Positions 42,408-51,127 of a DNA stretch of 64,000 nucleotides are shown here, in pieces. Each line of letters begins with the position of its first letter. The first letter of the stretch is position 1. The notes under the pieces were generated by a model. The model was not told where the DNA came from and ran no database searches. It was given only the letters and a program-made list of their open reading frames with translations. Origin of the DNA: an uncultured Chthonomonadales bacterium (lineage in GTDB: Bacteria > Armatimonadota > Chthonomonadetes > Chthonomonadales > CAJBBX01); the NCBI GenBank assembly GCA_938005745.1, contig CALLMM010000032.1:1-64000 (forward strand), in the 5' to 3' direction. The position numbers and the translations under genes are program-made.

Positions 42408-42857
42408 TTATATACTGGGCATGATGCTCAGAGATTCATCTAGCCGCTGCTTCTGCGCGACCAGATCGGCGACCGTCACCTCTTTCAGCCTCTCCGCAAG
42501 ATGGTCCTCCATCTTCAACGCAAACTGATGCACGATGTAGGCGGAGCTGCGCGCGGTCGGGTCCGGAGCCTCGCCTGCGGCGTTCAGGAGCAGCCGCTCC
42601 CCGATGACCGCATGGACGATCTCCGCTACGGTGATTCGATGCGGGCTGCGCGCCAGCGTATAGCCGCCTCCTGCGCCTCGAATGCTGCGAACGATCCCCT
42701 CGCGCTTCAGCACCGCTAGTATCTGGTCCAGATAGGGACCGCGAATATCCTGCCGGAGGGCGATCTCGCGGCTCTGACACGCCTGTTGCGGAGGCTGAAG
42801 CGCAAGGTCAATGACGGCGCGCAGCGCATAATCGAGCTTTGCGCTGAATAGAGGCAT
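42408..42857 (-). CDS. Rrf2-family transcriptional regulator (CymR-like)
   Basis: The 149-residue protein has the Rrf2 winged helix: FSAKLDYALRAVIDLAL, IALRQDIRGPYLDQILAVLKREGIVRSIRGAGGGYTLAR, then a helical dimerisation part. The three cysteines that bind an Fe-S cluster in IscR and NsrR are absent (only Cys28 is present), which points to the CymR/CysR-like group that senses sulfur status. Its position directly upstream of cysK supports regulation of cysteine synthesis. It has a near-consensus promoter. Confidence 0.9.
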   Translation of the reverse strand: MPLFSAKLDYALRAVIDLALQPPQQACQSREIALRQDIRGPYLDQILAVLKREGIVRSIRGAGGGYTLARSPHRITVAEIVHAVIGERLLLNAAGEAPDPTARSSAYIVHQFALKMEDHLAERLKEVTVADLVAQKQRLDESLSIMPSI

Positions 42858-42906
42858 CGCAGTATCCTGCTCCTGATACGGGTGTAGATCAATTCTTGAC
42901 TATTTC

Positions 42907-42935
42907 AGTATACTTTATACCTTTTCGATTGTCAA
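42907..42935 (-). promoter_or_regulatory. Promoter of the rrf2-cysK operon
   Basis: On the minus strand TTGACA (42935-42930) and TATACT (42912-42907) are 17 bp apart. The spacer and -10 box carry TCGAAAAGGT and TATACTG, both also found at 42399-42417 just before cysK, so regulator binding here is plausible. Confidence 0.82.
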
Positions 42936-43056
42936 CCGCCGCCCTCCTGACGGCGGGGAGCCTGCTCTGTCTGCCCGGAGGTTTCCGCGCAGGGACGCGG
43001 AAGACGCCATATCTCTGTAAATCGGTCAGTCGAGCGATTAATTTCCTTCATCACCG

Positions 43057-43084
43057 TTGACATCTGCCGGTTACGCGATATAAT
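43057..43084 (+). promoter_or_regulatory. Promoter of the PhyH gene
   Basis: TTGACA at 43057-43062 and TATAAT at 43079-43084 are 16 bp apart. AAGGAG at 43098-43103 is the ribosome site for GTG 43114. Confidence 0.85.
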
Positions 43085-43113
43085 TCATTAGCGCATATAA
43101 GGAGCGGATCGCT

Positions 43114-43920
43114 GTGACCCTGACCGCTAAGCCCGACAACGCAGAGCGGTTTTTCTTCGAGAACAACGGATATCTGGTGCTGGAGCGGCTGCTGTCTGCC
43201 GACCATGTCTGCGCTCTGCGGGAGGAGCTGGAGAGGGTTGTCACGCGACGCAGAGAGCAGCAGGCGAAGGGGATCCCGCATACCGGCATGACCGATGTGC
43301 GGGGCGAGGACACGCGCATCTTCTACATTCTGGAGGACTCCCCGCTCTTTCTGGAACTGCTCGACTCTCCGCGGATTATGCCCTATGTGACGGGGCTGCT
43401 CAACTCACGCCCGCATCACCATGCCTCCGACGCCATTGTGGAGCGCGGTCCGAAGGGGCGGGGCATGGGCTGGCATATAGACGGACATGACGAGGGCTAT
43501 CGCGGTCTGCGCGGAGGAAGTGGAACCCCTCTGCTGCAGTTGAAGGTCGGTTACTACCTCTCGGATATGACGGAGCCGGGACGCGGGAATCTGTGCGTGA
43601 TCCCCGGCAACCACAAGACCCCCAGTGAGCCGGACCCGCCGGACCTGCAGAAGACCGATCTCTTCCCCGGAGCCGTTCAGATCTGCGCCCCTCCCGGCAG
43701 CGCGATCCTCTTTCATAACGCGCTGTGGCACTCGCACGGTCCCTGGACTCGCGATGACGGGGCGCGCATCATGCTCTACTACGCCTATGAACATCCCTGG
43801 ATGATGGCTTCCGCCGAACACTGGGGATACAGCCGCGCCTTCCACAACAGCCTCTCGCCGGAGCGGCGAAAGCTGTTTCACGGCTTTGTATTCGATCCGC
43901 CGGAGTATCGGTGGGGCTAG
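43114..43920 (+). CDS. Phytanoyl-CoA dioxygenase (PhyH) family protein
   Basis: The 268-residue Fe(II)/2-oxoglutarate-type dioxygenase has FFENNGYLVLERLL, the metal motif HxD in GWHIDGHDEG, LKVGYYLSDMTEPGRGNLCVIPGNHK and the distal His region LWHSHGPW followed by Arg in DDGARIMLYY. The ligands needed for oxygenase activity are all there. The substrate is unknown; PhyH members in bacteria act on natural products, osmolytes and lipids. It starts at GTG 43114. Confidence 0.9.
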   Translation: MTLTAKPDNAERFFFENNGYLVLERLLSADHVCALREELERVVTRRREQQAKGIPHTGMTDVRGEDTRIFYILEDSPLFLELLDSPRIMPYVTGLLNSRPHHHASDAIVERGPKGRGMGWHIDGHDEGYRGLRGGSGTPLLQLKVGYYLSDMTEPGRGNLCVIPGNHKTPSEPDPPDLQKTDLFPGAVQICAPPGSAILFHNALWHSHGPWTRDDGARIMLYYAYEHPWMMASAEHWGYSRAFHNSLSPERRKLFHGFVFDPPEYRWG

Positions 43921-43961
43921 ACGCGACATCCTCTTCCGTTTCAGGAATTACGAAAATAACG

Positions 43962-46547
43962 ATGCTTATCGGTCATTGGACGAAAAGACGCATGCGGATG
44001 TGGCTGGCGATGGCGGCGGCGGTAACCGCGGGACTGCTCACGCTGACGCTGGCTGCCGATACCGCCCGCAGTCAGACAAAGAGCCGCGCACTCACCTTTG
44101 AAAAAGACGTTCTGCCCATCCTGCAGGCGCGCTGCCTGAAGTGCCACGGCGGGCAGGCGCAGATGGCGAACCTCGACCTGCGAACGACCGCCCTGATCCT
44201 CAAGGGCGGCGTCAAAGGCACCTCTCTGGTGCGCGGCGACGCCGCGAAGAGCCTGCTCTACCGCCGGGTGGAAGACCGCTCCATGCCCCCCGGAAATGAG
44301 AAGAAGCTGACCGAGACGGAACTCAAGACGATCCGCGACTGGATCAACGCGGGCGCGCCGACCGAGAAGGGCAACGCGTCGGTCGCAGACCCGCTGCAGA
44401 CGCGCGGCGCAAAGCACTGGTCTTTCCTGCCTCCGGCGCGTGTTCCGGTCCCGCAGGTGAAGGCAAAATGGTGGGTCAGCACGCCTATAGACGCCTTTGT
44501 GCTGGCGCGGCTGGAGAAGCAGGGGATCCGCCCGCCGAAGACGGCGGACCGCCGTACCCTGCTGCGTCGCGTCTATCTGAACCTGATCGGGCTGCCCCCG
44601 ACCCTGCAGGAGCAGGAGGCTTTCCTGAACGACCACTCGCCGGACGCCTACACAAAGGTGGTGGAGAGCCTGCTGAACCGTCCGGAGTATGGAGAGCGCT
44701 GGGCGCGTCATTGGCTGGATGTCGCGCGGTATGCGGAGACAAACGGCTACGAGCGCGACAGCGCGAAACCGAGCGCATGGCGTTATCGCGACTACGTGAT
44801 AGACGCCTTCAACAGAGACAAGCCCTACGACCGCTTTGTGATGGAGCAGATCGCCGGAGACGAGATCGAAGGCTCCAACGCCGAGACTCAGATCGCGCAG
44901 ACCTTCCTGCGGCTGGGAACCTGGGACGATGAGCCGGCAGACCCGAAGACAGACCGCTACGATCAACTTGATGACGTGGTGGGAGTCACCTCCGCCGCGT
45001 TTATGGGATTGACCCTGCGATGCGCGCGCTGCCACGACCATAAGTTTGAGCCGCTCTCCCAGAAAGACTACTACCGCATGCTGGCGATCTTCGATCCGCT
45101 CAAACGTCCGCAGCAGGGACAGACCGATCTGGATCGGCTGGCGGGAACGGCGGAGGAGCTTCGGCGCTATCATGAGGGGATGGCGAAGGCGGATCGGGAG
45201 ATAGGCGAACTCAACGCGCAGGCGGAGGCGTTGAAGGCGAAGACACGCGAAAATCTCTTCATGGCGAAGCGTTCCGCGCTGCCTGCCGAGGTGATACTCG
45301 CCTACCAGACGATGCCGGAACGTCGCACCGATGCCCAGAAGGAGTTGATCAAGAAGCATTCGGAGGCGATGGAGAAGGAGGTTCGCGCCGCGCTGACGCT
45401 GGAGGAGCGTTCTCAACTGGAGGGGTGGGAGAAGCGAATCGCGGAGGTAAACGCCGCCCGTCCCAAAGAGCCGCCCCGCGCCTATATCTGGTACGAGGAG
45501 GGGCAGAGCCATCCGCCAACCCGCATCCTGCTGCGGGGCGATGTGAATACGCCGGGCGAGGAGGTCTCTCCGGGCTTCCCGGCGATCCTGACTGCGAGCA
45601 GTATCCCTGCGCTCGTCCCGACCGAAAAGACCAGCGGACGCCGTCTGTGGCTGGCGCGCTGGCTGACGCGCCCGGACCATCCGCTGACGGCGCGGGTGAT
45701 AGTCAATCGTATCTGGCAGTGGCACTTCGGCACGGGACTGGTCGGCACCGCCAACGACTTTGGCTTGATGGGGCTTCGTCCCACCGATCCCGCGCTCCTC
45801 GACTGGCTGGCGCGGGAGTTTGTCGCCGGAGGCTGGAGCGTCAAGCGGATGCATCGCCTGATTGTCCACTCCAACGCCTTCAAGGCGGCTTCGGACTGGG
45901 ACGCCGCCTCCGCAAAGCGCGACCGCGATGACCAGCTCTACTGGCGCTGGCGTCCCCGCCGCCTGGAAGCCGAGGTGATTCGCGATTCGATGCTGGCGGT
46001 CAGCGGGCAGTTAAATCTGCAGAAGGGCGGTCCGAGCATCTATCCGAATCTTCCCCGGGAGGTGCTGGAGGGGCAGTCCGTTCCGGGGCAGGGATGGGGC
46101 AAGTCGGATGAGCGGGAGGCTTCCCGGCGCAGCGTCTATATCTACGTCAAGCGCGCCATCGCCGTGCCGGAACTGGAGGCGCTCGACTTCCCGGACACCA
46201 CCTCCTCCTGCGAAAATCGGGTTGTCTCCACCGTTGCGCCGCAGGCGCTGACCTTCCTGAACGGCGAGTTTGCCAACGCACAGGCGCGGCACTTCGCCGC
46301 GCGCCTGGTGAAGGAAGCCGGCGGCGACCCGACGGAGCAGGTGAAACGCGCCTATGCGCTGGCTCTCTGCCGTCCGCCATCGCAGGCGGAGATCGCGACC
46401 GCGCTGGAGTTTCTGGCAAAGCAACGGAAGCAGATTGAAGCGGATACGCCGAAAGAGGCGAAGACGAAGATGGATCCGACCCTTCGCGCGCTGGAGGGTT
46501 TCTGTCTGGCGCTGCTGAACTCCAATGAGTTCTTCTATCAGTTCTAA
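43962..46547 (+). CDS. PSCyt1/DUF1549/DUF1553 protein with cytochrome c-type domain
   Basis: The 861-residue exported protein has a basic N-terminus and hydrophobic signal (MWLAMAAAVTAGLLTLTLA), then a planctomycete cytochrome c domain with heme motif CLKCH (~residue 60) and the methionine region RSMPPGNEKKLT. It is followed by DUF1549 (~160-400, LLRRVYLNLIGLPPT and RYAETNGYERD) and a coiled linker (~400-500). DUF1553 (~560-850) begins RLWLARWLTRPDHPLTARVIVNR. The CARCHDHKFEPLSQKDYY motif lies in the middle part. The protein is typical of Planctomycetes and relatives; the substrate is unknown. ATG 43962 is the likeliest start, with a weak ribosome site. Confidence 0.9.
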   Translation: MLIGHWTKRRMRMWLAMAAAVTAGLLTLTLAADTARSQTKSRALTFEKDVLPILQARCLKCHGGQAQMANLDLRTTALILKGGVKGTSLVRGDAAKSLLYRRVEDRSMPPGNEKKLTETELKTIRDWINAGAPTEKGNASVADPLQTRGAKHWSFLPPARVPVPQVKAKWWVSTPIDAFVLARLEKQGIRPPKTADRRTLLRRVYLNLIGLPPTLQEQEAFLNDHSPDAYTKVVESLLNRPEYGERWARHWLDVARYAETNGYERDSAKPSAWRYRDYVIDAFNRDKPYDRFVMEQIAGDEIEGSNAETQIAQTFLRLGTWDDEPADPKTDRYDQLDDVVGVTSAAFMGLTLRCARCHDHKFEPLSQKDYYRMLAIFDPLKRPQQGQTDLDRLAGTAEELRRYHEGMAKADREIGELNAQAEALKAKTRENLFMAKRSALPAEVILAYQTMPERRTDAQKELIKKHSEAMEKEVRAALTLEERSQLEGWEKRIAEVNAARPKEPPRAYIWYEEGQSHPPTRILLRGDVNTPGEEVSPGFPAILTASSIPALVPTEKTSGRRLWLARWLTRPDHPLTARVIVNRIWQWHFGTGLVGTANDFGLMGLRPTDPALLDWLAREFVAGGWSVKRMHRLIVHSNAFKAASDWDAASAKRDRDDQLYWRWRPRRLEAEVIRDSMLAVSGQLNLQKGGPSIYPNLPREVLEGQSVPGQGWGKSDEREASRRSVYIYVKRAIAVPELEALDFPDTTSSCENRVVSTVAPQALTFLNGEFANAQARHFAARLVKEAGGDPTEQVKRAYALALCRPPSQAEIATALEFLAKQRKQIEADTPKEAKTKMDPTLRALEGFCLALLNSNEFFYQF

Positions 46548-46571
46548 CCCATCTTGAGGAGAGAAGACAGG

Positions 46572-48041
46572 ATGCAGGATGAGATACGCAGAGAGAGCCA
46601 GCCGCGACTGACGCCCTGCGGACAGACCCGGCGCGAGTTTCTGTGGGAGATGGGGGGAGGATTCGTCGGCACCGCGCTGACGATGATGCTGGCGGGAGAC
46701 GGGTTCTTCCAGCCTGCGCTCGCCTCGTCCGAAACGAAGTCCCCGCTCGCGCCGAAGAAGACCCACTTTCCCGCGAAAGCCAAACATGTGATCGTGCTGT
46801 TTATGTACGGGGGCGTCAGTCAGGTGGACACCTTCGATCCGAAGCCGGAACTGAACAAGCGGCACGGTCAGCCGATGCCGGACCTGGAGAGCGATCCCCT
46901 GCTGAAGGTCCGAAATCCCGGCACGCTGCTGGGAAGCGCACGCGCGTTCAAAAAGTGCGGTCAGTCCGGGATAGAGGTTTCGGACTTTTATCCGTATCTG
47001 GGGCAGATGATAGACGACATCGCGGTGATCCGCAGCACCTACACGGACAGTTTCGCGCACGGCTCCGGTCTGATCCAGATGAATACGGGCATGCTTCGGC
47101 AGGGCTTCCCGAGTCTGGGTTCCTGGGTTACCTACGGGATGGGAACCGAGAACGAGAACCTCCCGGCGTATGTGGTGATGCTCGATCATCGCGGCGGTCC
47201 CATCTCCGGTCCGCCCAACTGGTCCTCCGGCTTCATGCCCGCCACCTATCAGGGGACGCAGTTTCGCACCTCCGGCGACCCGATCCTGCACCTTCGTCCT
47301 CCCGCGGGGGTTACCCCCGAACAGCAGCGTCAGCAGATTGAGCTTCTGCGAAAGATGCATGCGCATCGCGGACCCGCGTCGCCGGAGAACGAGGCGCTGA
47401 TGGCGCGCATTCAGAGCTACGAACTGGCGTTTCGGATGCAGTCCAGCGCGCCGGAGGCGGTAGACCTCTCCCGCGAGACCGAGGAGACGAAGAGGCTGTA
47501 TGGTCTGGACAACCCGACGACCGAGAAGTTCGGTCGCAACCTGCTGATCGCCCGCCGGCTGGTTGAACGGGGCGTGCGGTTCGTGCAGGTCTACAGCGGC
47601 GGAGGACACTTCGACGATTCCTGGGACGCCCACAGCGACGTTGAGAAGAACCATGCGCTGCACTGCGCGGAGACGGATAAGCCGATGTATGCGCTCCTCA
47701 CGGATCTGAAGCGGCGCGGGTTGCTGGAGGAGACGCTGATCGTCTGGACGGGCGAGTTTGGGCGCACCCCCACCAGCCAGAACAGCAAGGGGCGCGACCA
47801 CAGCCCGCGCGGATTCTCCACCTGGCTCGCCGGGGCAGGCGTGAAGGGCGGACAGGTGATCGGAGCGACCGACGATTTCGGCTACAGGGCGGTCGAAGAG
47901 AAGGTGCATGTGCACGATCTGCACGCGACGATCCTGCATCTGCTGGGGTTCGATCATACACTTCTGACCTACTTCCATGCCGGGCGCAACTACCGCTTGA
48001 CCGACGTGTTCGGCAATGTTGTCAGGAAGGTTCTAGCCTGA
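46572..48041 (+). CDS. DUF1501 protein with Tat signal, partner of the PSCyt protein
   Basis: The 489-residue protein has a Tat-type signal (TRREFLWEMGGGFVGTAL) at ~20-40 and the DUF1501 body (KHVIVLFMYGGVSQVDTFDPKP, FAHGSGLIQMNTGM, VWTGEFGRTP, GRDHSPRGF), an alkaline phosphatase/sulfatase-superfamily relative. DUF1501 genes directly follow DUF1549/1553 genes in many planctomycete genomes and are thought to work with them outside the cytoplasmic membrane. GAGGAGAG lies before ATG 46572, 24 bases after the upstream stop. Confidence 0.92.
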   Translation: MQDEIRRESQPRLTPCGQTRREFLWEMGGGFVGTALTMMLAGDGFFQPALASSETKSPLAPKKTHFPAKAKHVIVLFMYGGVSQVDTFDPKPELNKRHGQPMPDLESDPLLKVRNPGTLLGSARAFKKCGQSGIEVSDFYPYLGQMIDDIAVIRSTYTDSFAHGSGLIQMNTGMLRQGFPSLGSWVTYGMGTENENLPAYVVMLDHRGGPISGPPNWSSGFMPATYQGTQFRTSGDPILHLRPPAGVTPEQQRQQIELLRKMHAHRGPASPENEALMARIQSYELAFRMQSSAPEAVDLSRETEETKRLYGLDNPTTEKFGRNLLIARRLVERGVRFVQVYSGGGHFDDSWDAHSDVEKNHALHCAETDKPMYALLTDLKRRGLLEETLIVWTGEFGRTPTSQNSKGRDHSPRGFSTWLAGAGVKGGQVIGATDDFGYRAVEEKVHVHDLHATILHLLGFDHTLLTYFHAGRNYRLTDVFGNVVRKVLA

Positions 48042-48061
48042 GCCGGGCGGTTCTCTCTACT

Positions 48062-48092
48062 ACAGGCAGGCTGCACAGCCTGCCTGTTCTCT
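48062..48092 (+). terminator. Terminator after the DUF1501 gene
   Basis: ACAGGCAGGCT (48062-48072) pairs perfectly with AGCCTGCCTGT (48077-48087) around a 4-base loop, followed by TCTCTTC. Confidence 0.8.
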
Positions 48093-48276
48093 TCTGTCCG
48101 GCATGGCATGAGACCGAAACTCGTTTCCGCCTCTTGAGATTCTTTTCAGACCTATGGTAAACTTCTCTCTACAATCACCTGTCTTAACGATCGCAACGAT
48201 GTGTCGTAGAGAACGGAACTTCTGCCGGGCGGCGTTCGTCATGCAAGAATGAGAGACCGCCCGTTATCCTTCTGAA

Positions 48277-48307
48277 AGCTTCCCGGCTGTGATCCTGCAC
48301 GGAAGCT
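48277..48307 (+). other. Hairpin in the cysE leader
   Basis: AGCTTCC (48277-48283) pairs with GGAAGCT (48301-48307) around a 17-base loop, 20 bases before the cysE start. It resembles no riboswitch I know. The rest of the 48093-48327 gap shows no gene. Confidence 0.35.
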
Positions 48308-48327
48308 GAAACAGGCTATCAAGCGGA

Positions 48328-49059
48328 ATGGCAGAGCAGACGAAAATAGGGGTGGCGGCGCGACTGCGGGAAGATGTCCAGACCGTGCTTCAGCGCGACC
48401 CGGCGGCGCGTAATCTGTGGACGGTGCTGACCTATCCGGGACTGCACGCTCTCATCCTGCATAGGATCGCGCATCGGTTCTGGAATACCCGTATTCCGCC
48501 GGTGGAGCTGTGGAAGTTCGTCGCCCGCTGTCTCTCTCAATTCTCTCGGTTCTGGACAGGGATCGAAATTCATCCCGGCGCGAAGATCGGACGCCGCTTC
48601 TTTATTGATCACGGCATGGGCGTGGTGATCGGGGAGACCGCTGAGATCGGCGACGACGTGCTGATGTATCACCAGGTTACGCTGGGAGGAACCAGTCTGG
48701 AGAAGGTGAAACGGCATCCGACCATCGGCAACAATGTGCTGATCGGCATGGGCGCAAAGATCATCGGCGCGGTGGTCATCGGAGATAACTGCAAGATCGG
48801 GGCGAATGCCGTCGTGAATAAGGACATTCCCGCCAACTGTACCGTCGTCGGCGTGCCGGGGCGCATCGTTGTCCGCGACGGGCTGCGCGTGGAAGGGGAT
48901 ATGCCGGTGATGGATAATATCATCAACCGCGTGGACCCGCAGGATGAGGTGATCCGGGAGCTGCGTCAGCGCGTAGAGCTGCTGGAACAGCATATCGAGA
49001 AGCTGGAAGTGCATCTGGCGGAGCACGAGGCGATCTCCACCGATGCCCGATCGCCGTAA
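48328..49059 (+). CDS. cysE: Serine O-acetyltransferase
   Basis: CysE acetylates serine to O-acetylserine, the CysK substrate. The 243-residue protein has the N-terminal helical region ([24 protein letters not shown]) and then left-handed beta-helix hexapeptide repeats with [26 protein letters not shown], the catalytic His in IDHG and [21 protein letters not shown]. The C-terminal ~45 residues form an unusual helical coiled tail ([20 protein letters not shown]) rather than ending in the usual Ile that docks into CysK, so complex formation with CysK may be altered. Confidence 0.95.
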   Translation: MAEQTKIGVAARLREDVQTVLQRDPAARNLWTVLTYPGLHALILHRIAHRFWNTRIPPVELWKFVARCLSQFSRFWTGIEIHPGAKIGRRFFIDHGMGVVIGETAEIGDDVLMYHQVTLGGTSLEKVKRHPTIGNNVLIGMGAKIIGAVVIGDNCKIGANAVVNKDIPANCTVVGVPGRIVVRDGLRVEGDMPVMDNIINRVDPQDEVIRELRQRVELLEQHIEKLEVHLAEHEAISTDARSP

Positions 49060-49085
49060 TTGCCGAAGACAGGTATATATATCAG

Positions 49086-50519
49086 GTGCGAACCCATCAA
49101 AAACTGTTGAAGTTAGTCGTCATCAGCGCCGGACTGCTGTCCGGCGCCGGAGCTGTAACCTTCGCCGCCTACGGCAGACAGCCGGAAGGCATGATTGTGG
49201 ATCGTGTCTTTGTCGCCGGGATGGACTGGAGCAGTATGCCCGCCTCGCAGGCGCGGGCGATGCTGGAGAGGTGGCGGCAGGATCGGCTGAACGAAACCGT
49301 TACCCTCAAACTTCCCCCCGAAGTGAAACGCCAGAAGCAGTGGACACCGACCCGCGCCGATCTGGGCGCGGAGGTGGATGTCGAGGCGACGCTGGAGGAT
49401 GCGCTGGCGGTCGGCAAAGAGGAGAATGCGGTAACCCGGCTGATCGGGAAATTGAGAGGGCGCCAGCGGGTGGACCTGACGCCCCGCTGGCAGATTGACG
49501 AGAAGAAGCTGCAGGCGTACCTCGCGCGGCAGGTCGCTCCCGACGTGAATGTGCCTCCCAGAGACGCCCGTTTCATTCCGCGCAAGGTCGGGTTTAACGT
49601 GATCCCGGAGAGACCCGGAATCGGACTGGATAACGAGGCGCTGATCGCCCTGCTCACCGAGCAGCTTCCACAGCCGAACCTGATGGAGATCACCCTGCCC
49701 GTCAAGGTCATCGCCCCGAAGGTAACCCGCGAGGACTTCAAGGAGATCACCGGCGAGATCAGCCGCTTCTCCACCTACATCACCGGCACCCGCGACCGCA
49801 AGCACAATATCCGTCTGGCGAGCAGCAAGATACACGGCATTGCGCTGCGTCCCGGGGACATCTTCTCCTTCAATGAGGTGGTCGGACCGCGCACACCGAA
49901 AGCCGGCTTTCGCATGGCTCCGGTGATCGTGCAGGGACGCAAGCAGGAGGGCTGGGGAGGAGGCGCATGTCAGGTCTCCAGCACGCTGTTCAATGCCGCT
50001 CTGCTGGCGGATCTGAAGATCGTGCGCCGACAGAGCCACTCCATCCCTTCAACCTATGTCTCTCTGGGGCGCGATGCGACGGTGGACTACGGCTCCATCG
50101 ATCTGAAGTTCCAGAACGTCTCCGATTCGATCGTCGTGCTGGCGGCGGAGGTGGAGGGAAACCGGATGCTGATGCGCGTCTTCGGCAAGCCTCAGCCCGG
50201 CAAACAGGTCGAAATTGTGCGAACCAGCGCTTCCAGCTGGGGCGGGAGCGTCCGAACGGTCTCTGACCCGACCCTTCCCGCTGGAAAACATGTAACCGTT
50301 GAGGCGGCGCGCTCCGGCAGACGCGCCACCATCGCGCGCATTATCAAGGTAGATGGCAAAGAGGTGCGCCGCGACTACTTCACCAGCTACTATCCGCCGT
50401 TCACAGGCACGGTGCACGTAGGAACCGGCCCGGCGGCTCCTAAGCCCGGCGCGCCGAAACCCGCCGCGCCCTCTGCGCCCCCTTCGACCGCGGGAGGCGC
50501 GCAGATGCACGTTCCATAG
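49086..50519 (+). CDS. VanW-family exported protein with peptidoglycan-binding-4-like region
   Basis: The 477-residue protein has an N-terminal membrane anchor or signal (~5-30). Residues ~35-235 match the region (PG_binding_4/YoaR-like) usually found before VanW. The VanW domain at ~240-370 holds the signature RPGDIFSFNEVVGPRTPKAGF and GGGACQVSSTLFNAAL, followed by a G5-like beta stretch and a Pro/Ala tail. VanW proteins are linked to cell-wall metabolism and to vancomycin operons, but the exact function is unknown. Starts at GTG 49086, 26 bases after cysE. Confidence 0.9.
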   Translation: MRTHQKLLKLVVISAGLLSGAGAVTFAAYGRQPEGMIVDRVFVAGMDWSSMPASQARAMLERWRQDRLNETVTLKLPPEVKRQKQWTPTRADLGAEVDVEATLEDALAVGKEENAVTRLIGKLRGRQRVDLTPRWQIDEKKLQAYLARQVAPDVNVPPRDARFIPRKVGFNVIPERPGIGLDNEALIALLTEQLPQPNLMEITLPVKVIAPKVTREDFKEITGEISRFSTYITGTRDRKHNIRLASSKIHGIALRPGDIFSFNEVVGPRTPKAGFRMAPVIVQGRKQEGWGGGACQVSSTLFNAALLADLKIVRRQSHSIPSTYVSLGRDATVDYGSIDLKFQNVSDSIVVLAAEVEGNRMLMRVFGKPQPGKQVEIVRTSASSWGGSVRTVSDPTLPAGKHVTVEAARSGRRATIARIIKVDGKEVRRDYFTSYYPPFTGTVHVGTGPAAPKPGAPKPAAPSAPPSTAGGAQMHVP

Positions 50520-50531
50520 TCTCTGAGGCTC

Positions 50532-50577
50532 AATAGAAACCGCCCCGGCTTCTTACGCCGGGGCGGTTTCTATTTTG
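50532..50577. terminator. Strong bidirectional terminator
   Basis: An 18-bp perfect stem (50532-50549 with 50557-50574) with a 7-base loop ends in TTTT. It sits between the convergent VanW gene and the small gene at 50583; A-rich DNA on the opposite side allows termination both ways. Confidence 0.93.
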
Positions 50578-50582
50578 CGCGC

Positions 50583-50879
50583 TCATACCGCGCCGTTATC
50601 GTGTCGCGGCTGCCGCCAGGGCGGTGGCGCGTTGAGTTCGTCAATCCAGTACGCGCCGTCGGGGATGGAGAAGATCAGACACTCCGGCGTGCGCTCAGCG
50701 ATCTGCCCGGCGGTGCGCCAGTCCGGCTCAAACCAGAGCCGCAGCTCGTAGTTGCGAATCAGCCCCGAAGCGTAGTCCACCGCATCCCGATGTTCAATCA
50801 GCTCCGTTTTGCTCTTCTTCAGCCGCAGCAGTCCCAGATTCTGCAGCCAGTTTGTCAGTCCCCGGATTGGATCGGTCAT
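50583..50879 (-). CDS. Small hypothetical protein
   Basis: The 98-residue protein from ATG 50879 has a basic helical N-terminus (NWLQNLGLLRLKKSKTEL), AVDYASGLIRNYELRLWFEPD and ends SIPDGAYWIDELNAPPPWRQP. It has no membrane segment, and I do not recognise a family. It lies between a strong terminator and the mraZ control region, on the opposite strand. An upstream in-frame ATG at 50936 is possible. Codon use is like its neighbours, which supports it being real. Confidence 0.6.
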   Translation of the reverse strand: MTDPIRGLTNWLQNLGLLRLKKSKTELIEHRDAVDYASGLIRNYELRLWFEPDWRTAGQIAERTPECLIFSIPDGAYWIDELNAPPPWRQPRHDNGAV

Positions 50880-51030
50880 CGTGGCATCACGGCAGAGCGG
50901 CAGTGGGAGGGGGCGTCCGCAGGGCGGCTCTCTCAAAATATAGTAGTAGACATGCGGTTACTAGCACTAGATATAGTGGTTGTTTCACGAAAAAAACTGC
51001 GAAAAAATGTGCAAAAGCTGCGACAGGGCG

Positions 51031-51059
51031 TTGACAAACCCTGCCGCAACCGTTAGAAT
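51031..51059 (+). promoter_or_regulatory. Promoter of the dcw cluster
   Basis: TTGACA at 51031-51036 and TAGAAT at 51054-51059 have a 17-bp spacer. The region upstream (50940-51030) is AT-rich. MraZ-type repeats begin ten bases after the -10 box. Confidence 0.85.
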
Positions 51060-51068
51060 AACGGGCAG

Positions 51069-51101
51069 CTGAGTGGTAACTGAGTGGTGTCTCAGTGGAG
51101 A
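51069..51101 (+). promoter_or_regulatory. Probable MraZ operator, three 11-bp direct repeats
   Basis: Units CTGAGTGGTAA, CTGAGTGGTGT and CTCAGTGGAGA lie at 51069-51079, 51080-51090 and 51091-51101, with exact 11-bp phasing and a GTGG core. MraZ is known to bind short, helically phased direct repeats of GTGG-type boxes in front of its own gene and repress the dcw operon. The position over the transcript start fits repression. Confidence 0.78.
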
Positions 51102-51127
51102 CTTCCACCCAAATCGGTCATATATTC

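Noticed and set aside
46011-47978. 655-residue minus-strand ORF
   Set aside because: Antisense to the PSCyt and DUF1501 genes, both of which have strong domain evidence.
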